From NCBI GenBank assembly GCA_002102555.1, contig MCFL01000015.1, positions 434,001 through 498,000 on the forward strand: a DNA stretch of 64,000 nt, given 5' to 3'. The notes under the pieces were generated by a model. The model saw nothing but the letters and a program-made list of their open reading frames with translations, was not told the origin of the DNA and made no database searches. A program made the position numbers and the translations under genes. Origin of the DNA: Catenaria anguillulae PL171 (lineage: Eukaryota > Blastocladiomycota > Blastocladiomycetes > Blastocladiales > Catenariaceae). This document shows, piece after piece, positions 12,288 to 22,839 of the stretch (positions are counted from its first letter, which is position 1; every line of letters begins with the position of its first letter).

Positions 12288-15200
12288 ATGTCGTCGTCGT
12301 TTCCGCACCAGCCCAACGGCCATGGCCACGCCCAGCACAATGGCAACGGCATGCCCATGTCACCGCCGCCCCAGCAGCCGCTGAGCCCACAGCAGCAGCA
12401 AGCGCAGCAGGTCCAGATGCAAGTGCACCGAGCCATCCAAGCCTTGCAGCACAAGCAAGCACAGGGCCTCAACCAAGCCAACGACCCCGAGTTTGCGCAC
12501 CTCGTGCGCTTTGTGCAGCAGCACACGGCCCAGCAACCGCTGGCACAGCCGCAACCTCCACCACCCCAGTCTTCTCAGGCAGCGGCTGCTGCTCCTCAGC
12601 AACAGCAAGTCGCCCCCGCCATGACAAAACCCATGCACGACCAGCTCAATGCCCAGATCCATGCATACCGCCACATTGCCCGGTCGCTGCCCGTGCCCGA
12701 TCACCTCGCGCCCGCCCTGACCACAGCCGCTCCCGGTCCATCCATCCCGTCGTCGCCCACTCCCAACCCGAATCCCAATCCAGTCGCACGTGCTGTTGCA
12801 AGCGCTACGGCCGCGTCCGTCTTGCAACCAGGGACCAAAATTGCAACCGTCGATCCATTTGCTGTTGTGGCGCGCATGGCGTTTGCCGCTTCGCCCGGTG
12901 GAAACGCCGGGCATCGGTTGCTTGTGCCAAGCGTGACGCCGCCCGGAATCGACCCGATCGCTTTGCAAGAGGAAATGGATCGCAGAATGTTGGCCGGGTC
13001 GCTAACCGCATCAAGGAGCTCGAGAGCATGTTGTCGGTGAGTTTGCCCGACGGCGTTGCACCCGATAGTCCGCAGGCGGAAGAGTTGGCCAATGTCAAGT
13101 TGAAGGCTTTGATTGAGTTGAAGAGTTTGAAATTGTTGGATAAGCAGCAGCGGGTACGATTTTGGCTCTGTTTTGATTTCTTTGTGCGTTGGTGGACACT
13201 GACACACTTTTTCATTGATAGCTGCGCGACGAAATGCTTCTCGGGTTGCGCCGGTCGTCGATCCTGTTTACGGGCCCGAACCGCAACGCCTTTAAGCGTG
13301 TCAAGGCCCACGTCGCGCGTGAACCGCGCCTCACTGAGCAGCTCGAGCATCGACAAAAGCTCGAGCGCGAAAACAAGGAAAAGGCCAAACACTCTGTCTT
13401 CTTGCAAGCCGTGATTGCCCACGGATCCAAATTGACCACGTACCACGCGCGCCAGCGCGACCGGTGGGCCAAAATCGGCAAATCCGTCCAGTCCATGCAT
13501 GCAAAGATGGAAAAGGAGGAAAAGGAACGCCGACAACGCGTGGCAGCCGAACGTTTGCGTGCGCTCAGGGAGGGCGACGAGGCCGCGTACTTGAAGCTCG
13601 TGGACCAGGCAAAAGACACGCGTATTACCCACTTGCTCCGACAGACGGACCAGTTTCTTGCGGGCCTGGTGGCTGGCCTCATGGTGCAAAAAGACTCGAT
13701 TCGACGCACCAATGTCGACTCGCACCGTGCGGCAACCGTGGTTGAGCCGCCCGTTTCCGCTTCGGCGGCTGCATCCGCGGGACCCGCAGCTTTGGAGCCG
13801 AGGCCGGGGCGGCTGGCGTTGTGGATGACGACGACAAGTATGTCACGACGCAGGACGGCCAAAAGTTGGATTATTATGCGGCGGCGCATTCCAGGAGCGA
13901 GCGCATTGAGAGACAGGCGGGCATTTTGACGGGTGGAAAGCTCAAGGATTATCAGGTGCGCGGGTTGGAGTGGATGGTGTCCTTGTACAACAACCGCTTG
14001 AACGGCATTTTGGCCGACGAGATGGGCTTGGGCAAGACTGTACGTTTTTTTTTTCTTTTCGATTCTGTATCGGTGTTGCTCTGGGGCTTCAACTTTGCTC
14101 AATCTTCCATGATGATTCGGACGCGGTGTTTAGATTCAAACCATTTCGCTCATCACGTATTTGATTGAAGCCAAAACCGAACCTGGCCCGTACCTCGTCA
14201 TTGTCCCCTCTCCACCATCACCAACTGGTCGTCCGAGTTTGCCAAATGGGCCCCGTCCGTCAAGACCATCATCTTCAAGGGCCCGCCCGTGGCGCGCAAA
14301 GCGCAAGCCGCGCACATCAAGGGCGGCGGATTCAACGTGGTCCTGACCACGTTCGAGTACATTATCCGCGAAAAGAATGTGCTTGGCCGCGTCAACTGGC
14401 TCTACACCATCATTGACGAGGGCCATCGCATGAAGAATGCAGAGTCCAAGTTGTCGGTGACGCTCAACCAAAACTACTCGTCCAAATACCGACTGATTCT
14501 CACGGGTACTCCACTGCAAAACAATTTGCCCGAGCTGTGGGCGCTGCTCAACTTTATCTTGCCCCAAGTGTTCAACTCGCAGTCATCGTTTGATGAGTGG
14601 TTCTCTGCGCCGTTCGCCGACTCGACCGGTGGCGAGGAAAAGCTTGCTCTGACCGAAGAAGAGCAATTGCTCGTCATCAAGCGCTTGCACAAGGTGCTCC
14701 GGCCCTTCTTGCTCCGCCGGTTGAAAAAGGATGTCGAGTCGGAACTCCCCGACAAGGTCGAGCGCATTGTCAAGACCAAAATGTCTGGTCTGCAAAAAGT
14801 GCTCTACGACCAAGTGCGCAATTACGGTGCTATTGCCGCGGGATTCAACGAGGAGGGTAAGCGTGCCGCGGGCATCAAGTCGCTCAACAACACGGTCATG
14901 CAGCTGCGCAAGATTTGCAACCACCCGTACACGTTTCCGAGCATCGAGATTGCCCTGGGCGAGGGCGATAACGTGACACCCACGATTGTGCGTTCGTCGG
15001 GCAAGTTTGAGTTGCTGGACCGGGTGTTGCCCAAGTTGTTTGCTACTGGCCATCGCGTGCTCATGTTTTTCCAAATGACCGAGGTCATGAAGATCTTTTC
15101 CGACTACCTCAACTGGCGCAAGTGGAAGCACTTGCTGCTTGACGGGTCCACAAAGACCGAGGACCGCCAAGAGCAGCTCAAGGTGTTCAATGCCCCGACT

Positions 15201-16672
15201 CGGACGTGCACGTGTTTTTGTTGTCGACGCGCGCGGGTGGATTGGGCCTCAACCTGCAAACCGCAGACACGGTCATCATCTTTGACTCGGATTGGAACCC
15301 GCACCAGGACTTGCAGGCACAAGATCGCGCGCATCGCATTGGCCAGACAAAGGAGGTCAGGATTTTGCGCTTGATCACGGAGCACTCGATCGAGGAGCGC
15401 ATTTTGGCGCGTGCGCAGCAAAAGCTCGACATGGACGGCAAGGTCATTCAAGCTGGTAAGTTTGATAACAAGACCACGGCAGAGGAGCGCGAGCAGTTGT
15501 TGCGGTCGCTGCTCGAGCAGGACTCGGAGGACAAGAACAATGACGATGAGGAAGAGTTGACGGACGAGGAGTTGAACGAGTTGCTGGCCCGGACCGACGA
15601 CGAAATGATCGTGTTCAAGCGCATGGATGCAGAGTTGGCCAGGGAGGAGGCCTTGTTGGCTCGGCAAATGGGATGGGACAAGCCGCAGGAGCGCCTGATT
15701 CAAGAATCCGAGTTGCCTTATTCCATCACGCGGGATGTCGGGTCCATTTTGTCGGCGCAGACAAAGCCCTTGGATGTTGCCGAGGGAAGCAAGCGATCGC
15801 GGCGCGCCGTCGTGTACGACGATGGGTTGACTGAGGCAGAGTACGTGGCCAAGATTGAGGCTTTGGAGGACGAGCGTGCGGGGATCACGCCGTCGGCCGC
15901 GGCGCCGACTCCTGGCAGGCGTGGACGCAAGTCGGCCGCGGCGGCTGCGCAAAAGCTCAAGGCGACGGCGGCGGCCGCAGCCTCGGCCGTGGCGGGTGCT
16001 ACGGTGCCAAGCGATTCCGAGATGGCGGTGGCTGGAGCCGACCCAAATGCCATCCCTGGACCCAAGAAACGTGGGCGCAAGAAGAAGGCGGTTGTGGAAG
16101 ATGCACCGCCGTCCAAGCGCGCGCGGCTCACGGCAGCGTCCGAAACAGCGAGCGCCGCTGGGTCCTTGGGCATGCTGGACAACAACCCAATTGCGGCTGG
16201 CGCGACGCCGCAGGAACAAGCCCTCGACTCGACCATGCAAACCGCGTACGCCATCATGCGCCGGGTCATGTTCGCGATCGCCGACCTTGTCGACGTGGAC
16301 GACGACAACCGGTCACGCGCCTATTTGTTTTTGGAACTGCCCAGCCGCGAGGATTACCCAACGTACTACTTGGAAATTGCGCACCCGATTTCGTTGCTCG
16401 AGATCGGAACCAAGGTGCAGTCGCTCGGGTATGGCACCGAGTCGGGCCGGCGCGTGCTCGAGGCCTTTGCGGCCGATGTGCAGCTCATGTGTACCAATGC
16501 GCGCAGGTTCAATCAGGAAGGGTCCATGGTGTACAATGATGCCGATGTGATTGAGGCGGCTGCGTTGCAGCGGTTGGCCGAGTTGAGCCGAGCGTTGGAG
16601 GAGGACGCGCAAGGTCAAGTTCAGAGTCAGGATGGTGCATTTATTGGGGATGTCGACATGGACGACGGTTGA
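12288..16672 (+). CDS. SNF2/STH1-type chromatin-remodelling ATPase with HSA domain and bromodomain
   Basis: Catalytic subunit of a SWI/SNF- or RSC-like complex that slides or evicts nucleosomes using ATP. The start at 12288 ([13 protein letters not shown]) precedes a Gln/Pro-rich N-terminus. The HSA-type helical region is at 13310-13680, and the Walker A motif DEMGLGKT at 14020-14040. It continues across intron 14040-14133 into [17 protein letters not shown] lies near 14417, [14 protein letters not shown] near 14500, and helicase motifs [14 protein letters not shown] and [13 protein letters not shown] at 15210-15370. A SnAC-like acidic region and an AT-hook-like GRKKKA follow, then a C-terminal bromodomain (about 16240-16560). 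The other intron is 13154-13221. One-base shifts near 13000, 13790, 14210 (restoring [11 protein letters not shown]) and 15195 (restoring [13 protein letters not shown]) interrupt universally conserved motifs and are probably assembly errors. Confidence 0.9.
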
Positions 16673-16982
16673 AGCAGTTTTTTACTCGTTCACTCTCTTG
16701 GTTGCTTGTCTCTTTCGTTACTTGAATTTTTCTGCTGTTGAATCGAAGTATTTAATCATCCTCATTTTTCATACAAATGACATTCATTGCTGTGCTATAC
16801 GTAATATACGATGCAGATATTGATTTGTGTGTGAGATGCTGAGGGACTGGGCGGACGGCGTGTGGGGATTCGGATGGGCAAGAAAAATGATGGATCGCGA
16901 GAACAACATGTGTGCAATGAGTGCAAGGCAAGTACTCATCCAAAAGTGGGATAGGGAAAGAGCAACACGGAAAGCATAATCG
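16673..16982. other. Intergenic, convergent gene ends
   Basis: AT-richer 3' flanks of the SNF2 gene (+) and of the first family A membrane gene (-). Nothing else is seen. Confidence 0.35.
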
Positions 16983-18421
16983 TCAAGCAACGTCGGCAAG
17001 TCGATCCGACGACGACGATCCTGCAATGTGTGATTCCAGCTGTGCGTGCTGCGGGCGAGGCGACCCAAGCTGTCCGAGCGACGGGGTGGGTGACATTGCT
17101 CCGCCGGCACCGTATTGCAACTGACTGGACGCCTTTCCCACGGACCCAAGCTGGATACCATCGTCGCGCGAAGCAAGTCGCTGGCGAATGCGCCGACGGT
17201 TTTCACGCTTGAGTAGCCATTCAAAGGAACCCTCCGTCATGAGACAGAGCGAAGTGATGAGCGATGAAAGCGAGCCTACACGGATGGGAAGGTTTGGGTG
17301 CTGATTTCCAAGGATGAGGAGGAACAGTGTCCATAGATCATTATGAGACAAGTCTGCGGCAAAACCTTGCGGTGAGTCCACACTGCAATCCAAAGATGGG
17401 CCCCTGTGCTGCACAGACGGCGTACCAAGACTTTGAAAACCCAAGTCAGCGAGTAGCGAATGGGCTGGTCGGTCAAGACGGATTGTGCGGCTGACGGCTG
17501 CTGGACGAGACTGTTACTGCCACTCCATTCTCCGACGCCGGCATTCGAATCGACGTTGCTCGATTTTGTGGACGTCGTTGAGATCCCTCCAAATGCAATT
17601 CGAAGTGACCAATCGATCCGATGATGCAAAATATCTGTGCGAACGTCATGCCGGTCAGTGTCGAATGCGCTCAACGTTCGATGGCTGGAGTAGACTCTGT
17701 ACCGGAAGCAAAATGATTGTGTATGCGCTCCATTCAGGAAAAACGACCGCCTGCAGCCATTCGTCTGTGAAGAACCAAAGAAAAACAGTCAACAAGAGAA
17801 TATCACCATCACGACCACGAGAGGCGATTTCGTGGCGCACCCGATGTCAAATCAAGCTTGCCCAACACCGACATCACCAAAAGGGTGCACTGCTGCACGG
17901 CAACGTAGACAGCAAACCCGCAAACCGTCCACAGAAACCCGCGCTTCCACCTAGGCCGCATTACGGATAGCAAGGCTATTCTATGCGCCATGGCAATGAC
18001 GAACATGGTGCCCGCAGGGACAAAGAAAACACGAAGCAGTTGATACACAACAAACTGCGGATGAGTATTGTCAGCGAAAACAGCTCCATGATAGCCAAGT
18101 TCCGAAAATGGATGGGTACACATGCATTGGCTTCGCCCGTCCGCCAAACTTGAACGTGCAGGACGAGATTGTTGATGGAGTCAACGACCATGAGAATGGA
18201 GCCAGCAAACAAGACGCGCATGCGAAGCACCCAACCCCACGTGAAGCCGCGGCCGGCCCACTCAAATTGGCTTGATCGTGCCCACGGTGCTGCCCATAGT
18301 TGATACCGAGCTGAGGAAATGAGCGAGCACCAAAGATCCCGGCGGACAAGAGCGACACAGCCAACGAGAGCGTGTACACCACGATCGTATTGATTGCAAC
18401 GTTTGTCGCGATCATGTTCAC
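16983..18421 (-). CDS. Family A multi-spanning membrane protein, copy 1
   Basis: Unrecognised membrane protein. From the N-terminus (ATG 18421, MNMIATNVAINTIVVYTLSL) there are successive hydrophobic segments, including a helix ending DSINNLVLHVQVWRTGEAN, then an intron with donor in ...ANA and acceptor at CATCCGCAG near 18057. After it come FVVYQLLRVFFVPAG, the motif FVIAMAHRI, MRPRWKRGFLW and a helix ending VLGKLDL. A further segment (WLQAVVFPEWSAYTIILLPV) and a C-terminal RYSLTWVFKVLVRR follow after additional introns. It is clearly paralogous to the gene at 19.1-20.6 kb, with the first intron in the same place. One apparent one-base shift lies near 18270-18300. Exon ends other than the first intron are approximate. 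Function is unknown; multi-pass topology suggests a receptor or transporter. Confidence 0.5.
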
Positions 18422-19098
18422 TTTTGCTGGGTGGTTCTCTGGATCGCGAGTGAGGAAGGCTGATCTGGTTATGATTGGTTGACTCTTTGTCGTTGTATAT
18501 CAAATGGCCTGCCTTGAGCTACGAGCACTGAATCTGCGACGTCGGTGGTGCAACGCGACTATCTGAATGAGTGAATGCTTCGAGGCATAACTGGCGGGGG
18601 AAGAGCGTTGTTTTGATGTTGACGCAGTTGAGGACCGCCGCACCAGACCGAACATCCCCAACGCAGCATTCGACTGAGCCGAATGAAATTGAGCTGTTGT
18701 TCTCCGCAGCTGCGAGTCAAATGTCCGGCCAATCAGGAATGTGCCCGTCTGCGAGGAGACGCGCGATCAGCACATGCGGAAGCGGCTAGAGTTACATACA
18801 GTGCGTAGAGTGTACGGAGTGTCATTAGCACCACGGAAAAGGAGGAGCGAGATACATTTCTGGGGAATGCGGGGTAGAAGTTCGGCATGTATGCTGTAAC
18901 TGTAGTTACGGCATCTGCATATGTAGAGTCAAGCAAGCAAGTGCGAATCAAGGACCCTCCCGCCGCGAGATCAAAAGTGTACATATATGTCAAAAAACGC
19001 CAACTCATGTGCACACATACACAAACGAGCTGTTTCACTGTTCCGTCAGCACCAAACAGTCACTGAACCTATTTAAAAGCTGCAAGCGGCAAGACAAA
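18422..19098. other. Spacer between the two family A genes
   Basis: This stretch separates tandem paralogues on the minus strand and should include the promoter of copy 1 and the 3' end of copy 2. No independent gene is supported. Confidence 0.3.
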
Positions 19099-20586
19099 TC
19101 ACACCATTATGGATCCGCGCGCGGCGGCAGCGCTGCTCGCCTGCTGCTGCTGATGTTGTTGGCGCTGCTGCCCTCGTCTCCGACTGAAACGCAGGAGCCA
19201 CTCAAAGCTCAGCTCCGTTGCAATCGCCAGAGTAATGAGCATGGAAGTGACTGCACGAACCCGAATGCCCGGGAACAGATCGGGGTTGATTGTGAGGACG
19301 ATGAAGAGGATCCAGTAAATGAGCATGAGAATCGTCTGGTCCGTAGGTGAGCCGAGTTTGCACGGTCAGTCCAATGCTCAGTCGCCTTCAGTAAAGTAGA
19401 AAAACGAACCAAGACTTTGAATGTTGTTGTGAGGCTGTATTTGATTGTGGGAAACGTATTGGCGCTTGTTGCATTGGAATGAGGTGCAGACGGAAGTTGC
19501 GACGAAGGGGTAGAGGTCGATACCGGAGGAAAGGACGATTGGCATTGATTTGGGACGGAGGGCTCATCGTCATGCTCGACTCGCTTCCATTTGAGGAACC
19601 AACAGGTGATGGGACGTATGAAAATGCAATCTGCAAACTCCAGATAGATCCGCCAATGGTGAAGAGCTGGTAACGCAAAGCACATGTGAGGATGAAGCAA
19701 AGAGTGCGGCATTTGAATGGGTCTGGCTGGGCAAAACGAACCGGAAGAAATGACAATGTAACTGCCGTCCAACTAGGAAAGAGTCGAGCCTTCAGCCACC
19801 CAGCTACGCCAGAAAACAAAGCTTCCCAGTGAGTCGAAGGGTCATTGGTAAGGACATAAAGAAATACTTGGACGAACCAGTGTCGAGATCGAGGCGATTC
19901 AGAATGCCAACAAAGACAATAATGGATGACTGGCAAATGATAAAGACAGCTGCAGCCATGACTGCACGGAGAAACCACAACTTCCAAGTTGGCCGCATAA
20001 CAATGATGCACGAGATACGATGCGACATGGCAATGACAAACAGTGGTCCCGATGGGTTGAACGTAAACATGACGACGATTTGATACAGGATAAACTGTAC
20101 ATGAAGAAGCAGAAAAGACCGTGTGTGAGACGCGTTCGATGGAAAGTGAGAGACAGGTCCGAGACACACGTACGTTGGCATGGCGGTGGGTCCAGACATC
20201 AGATATCATTGAAATGTTGTTGATGGCCTCGAATACAGTCATGATAGCCGCGACGAGCAAGAGCTTGACTCGGGTCGATCCGACTCCTTGCGGAGTGACG
20301 AGATAATTCCCCGTGCGGCCCAAGGCAGACAGAACAGCGTGATTGAATACCGGAAACGCTCGTAGGCAGAGGATGAAGACAGTCACGAGCGAGATACAAG
20401 TTGCAAGCTGTGGACGATGATGGAATTGCGGGCAACGTGATCCTCAATCAGAGGTGCTGGCTGAGATGGTCGAGTTTGAGACATGTTGTTTGAGGTGTCG
20501 AGTAAATGTACATGAAAGCTAAGACTGTAAAGAATAGACATGATGATGATGCCAGACAGGGTGGGAACAGCGCTTTGTACGGACAT
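19099..20586 (-). CDS. Family A multi-spanning membrane protein, copy 2
   Basis: Paralogue of the preceding gene in the same orientation. The N-terminal segment (SVQSAVPTLSGIIIMSILYS, ATG 20586) leads to hydrophobic helices, LLLVAAIMTVFEAINNISM and DVWTHRHAN. An intron with donor GTACGT follows at the position equivalent to copy 1. It resumes with FILYQIVVMFTFNPSG, FVIAMSHRI and MRPTWKLWFLR, and a helix ending ILNRLDLDTG. The segment WLKARLFPSWTAVTLSFLPV aligns with WLQAVVFPEWSAYTIILLPV of copy 1, and KYSLTTTFKVLVRF aligns with its C-terminus. The C-terminal tail is Ser-rich with an Ala/Gln-rich stretch near 19130. The conserved FVIAM(A/S)HRI and MRPxWK motifs look like a cytoplasmic loop. 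Exons after the first are approximate. Confidence 0.5.
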
Positions 20587-21499
20587 TGCACCATGCTCGC
20601 TCGGTCGTACAAATAACCAACACGACGATCGTCATCATCAACTCATGCCTTGGCTGCACCTGCTCATGTCGCGAGCAGCAGAGGAGGAATGAGCTCATAA
20701 TCTCGCCCATGACTCTATGCCTCCGCGTGCAGTGGTGGTGGCTGGTTCGACTTCGCGTCAAGCCAGCAAAGCCGATTTTTGAAAGTACGTAATTATCGTT
20801 GGCCCCAGGCATGCCAATCATCAGGTAGGTTTCCGTATGCAAATGCTCCAACAAAGTTGGTCACATTCCATCTTGTGACACAGCCCTCAAAAATGGTTGA
20901 GTTGCATTGTTGGCCGTGAATCGGGGCAAGACGTTGGTCAAAATGTCTGTGATTGGCTCGTTTTGGCATTGTGATCGGGGAGTGATCAGGCGGACCAAGA
21001 CGCATCAAGCGGGACCACCTTTTGCTGCTCTATGCCAGTATCTCCGTTACCGTCTATTCAGCACATCGTACTGATCCCTGCTGGAACTACACAGGCATCA
21101 ACGGAAAACATGACTCGGCAACCCAATCTCGGAAAAAGTCTGTCACAACCTGCGAATCATGGCGGACTTCCCACGAGCATACATGTATGGCCGTCATCTC
21201 TCCATCTCTCCAATTTTTCCTCTCTGCGGCGGCGTCGTTGCATGGGCTTCACGGTCATCCAAATTGCGGGTGAGCGTAATGGCGTGGGCTTTGGTAGTAC
21301 CCAGCACCGTTGCAGCGTAAAGAATGCTGCAGGGTGAGTGGTTGGGCGAGTTAAGCTCAAGCCCGACAAGCGATCGATGCGAATGCGAGAACTGGCTTTG
21401 AGGCTGCTGCTCAAGTGACTTGAGCTTGTACTACGTACGTAGGTATAGCTTGAAAAAGAATGGGATCAACCGCACTCCAAATGCTTACACTCCATGCAA
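20587..21499. other. Intergenic, no gene seen
   Basis: About 0.9 kb upstream of family A copy 2 (-) and of the gene starting near 21.5 kb (+). Open frames here have no protein-like composition. Confidence 0.3.
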
Positions 21500-22746
21500 C
21501 ATCTCCAAGTCAAGCATGCATCCACAATACTTTGAATCAGAGCAAGAATCGAATCAGGACGAGCAAATCAACCGACTCGACCTCATTGGGCCGGCGTCGC
21601 GGACCAACACGCGCTCGCTTGGATCGGTGCTCTTGGATTCGACCCCACGGCCCTTGTGCGTGCGACTGTCGATACCGCACTCGATGCTTTGGCCGGCCAC
21701 CTGTCTTCATCGCCAGCTCTTTCGGAACCAAGTTCGACTTGGCACTGGCCGGAGCTTCTCTCGAACCCGGTTGGGTAAGTACGCAATCGACATGATGCAT
21801 TCGTTTCGCGAGTCTGGCAAGTAGATTCCTGACGGCGACGACCTAAAATGCTTGACTCGGTGCCCATGTAGTTGGCTGCCACATCGGATCTCGTCCAATC
21901 CCTCGATTCGCTCTCATCATCATCCCTCTTGTCTCGCGGCATCTCCAAGTCGGCTGCCTCCCTCGCTCGAGTCGTTCTTCGACGACAATGCTTCATCGAT
22001 TCTTCGTCGCTTCTCGAGCGGCGTTGAACCCAAAGTTGCGGCCGCGGCTGGTCTCCTTGCTGCGAGATGATTGGCCTCTGTGCCGCCAGTTGCTCGATAC
22101 GCTGGCGCCAACAGCATATCATGCTTTTGCGAGTTTGACCACCGTTGCCACGTTAAATCACGAATCGGAGGCAATTGTGTGTGCGCTGGTCGAGGCTTGG
22201 CAGGTCATTTGTACGGATTTGCGAGGATTCGAGGGTCAATTGCAGCAATGGGCGACTACCACAGTGGACGAGGAAACAAGGTGCGTTCGTATCTCGTGCG
22301 ATGAAAAAAAAGGACAACGAGTCTCGGCCGTTCAACGTTGTTTGATGAGCCTTTGACAGACTTTGCAGCAGTTGGTCCTGTCCGACGAGCATCATGCAAC
22401 TATCGCGGCAATCGCAACAACGGAAGGCGACCCACGGGTATCTGTCAATGTAGTAGCGGCAAGTCGAATCATTCGCCTGTGGTTTCTGCTCATTGCATCC
22501 CCAACCCGTCAAGTCCAAAGGGCCGCTGCCCCGCTCGTTGGCCCATCCCCAACTCCCGAGCTAGTACTTTCGTCGCTCGACACGGTCCTTTTTGCACTCT
22601 ATCCACTCGATCCTCTCTCACGCAGATTACATGGAGCCAAAATCCAAGACGCAGCGACAAACAAGGAGTTTTCAGTTTCAGACGCTACCGGGCAACTGAA
22701 GCAACTCCTCGGAATGCTCTCAATGTCATTGAATCGTCCGACGTAA
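21500..22746 (+). CDS. Unidentified helical protein
   Basis: I do not recognise the family. The last exon (about 22357-22746) encodes TLQQLVLSDEHHATIAAI and a Leu/Ala-rich segment ending NRPT. The exon before it (about 21970-22280) encodes RPRLVSLLRDDWPLCRQLL and a run of helices. An intron with donor GTGCG near 22281 and acceptor GACAG near 22356 joins them. Upstream, an exon ending near 21775 with a GTAAGT donor reads ATVDTALDALAGHLSSSP in a third frame. Junctions near 22010 need a small shift or an unseen intron. Composition (Leu, Ala, Ser) fits an all-helical, HEAT-like fold, but that is only an impression. The start is not determined. Confidence 0.4.
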
Positions 22747-22839
22747 TACAAATCACTCTATTCCGTACAATCGACCTTGTGAAGGCCATTCGTTCACCCC
22801 AAAAACGGTAACGAAAAATCTCTAGAACAAAAAAATGTA

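Noticed and set aside
2712-16000. Programmed ribosomal frameshifting as the cause of the many one-base frame changes
   Set aside because: The shifts occur at unrelated sites, many per gene, in both directions, with no slippery heptamer or downstream structure that I can see, and often at short homopolymers. Assembly error is simpler.
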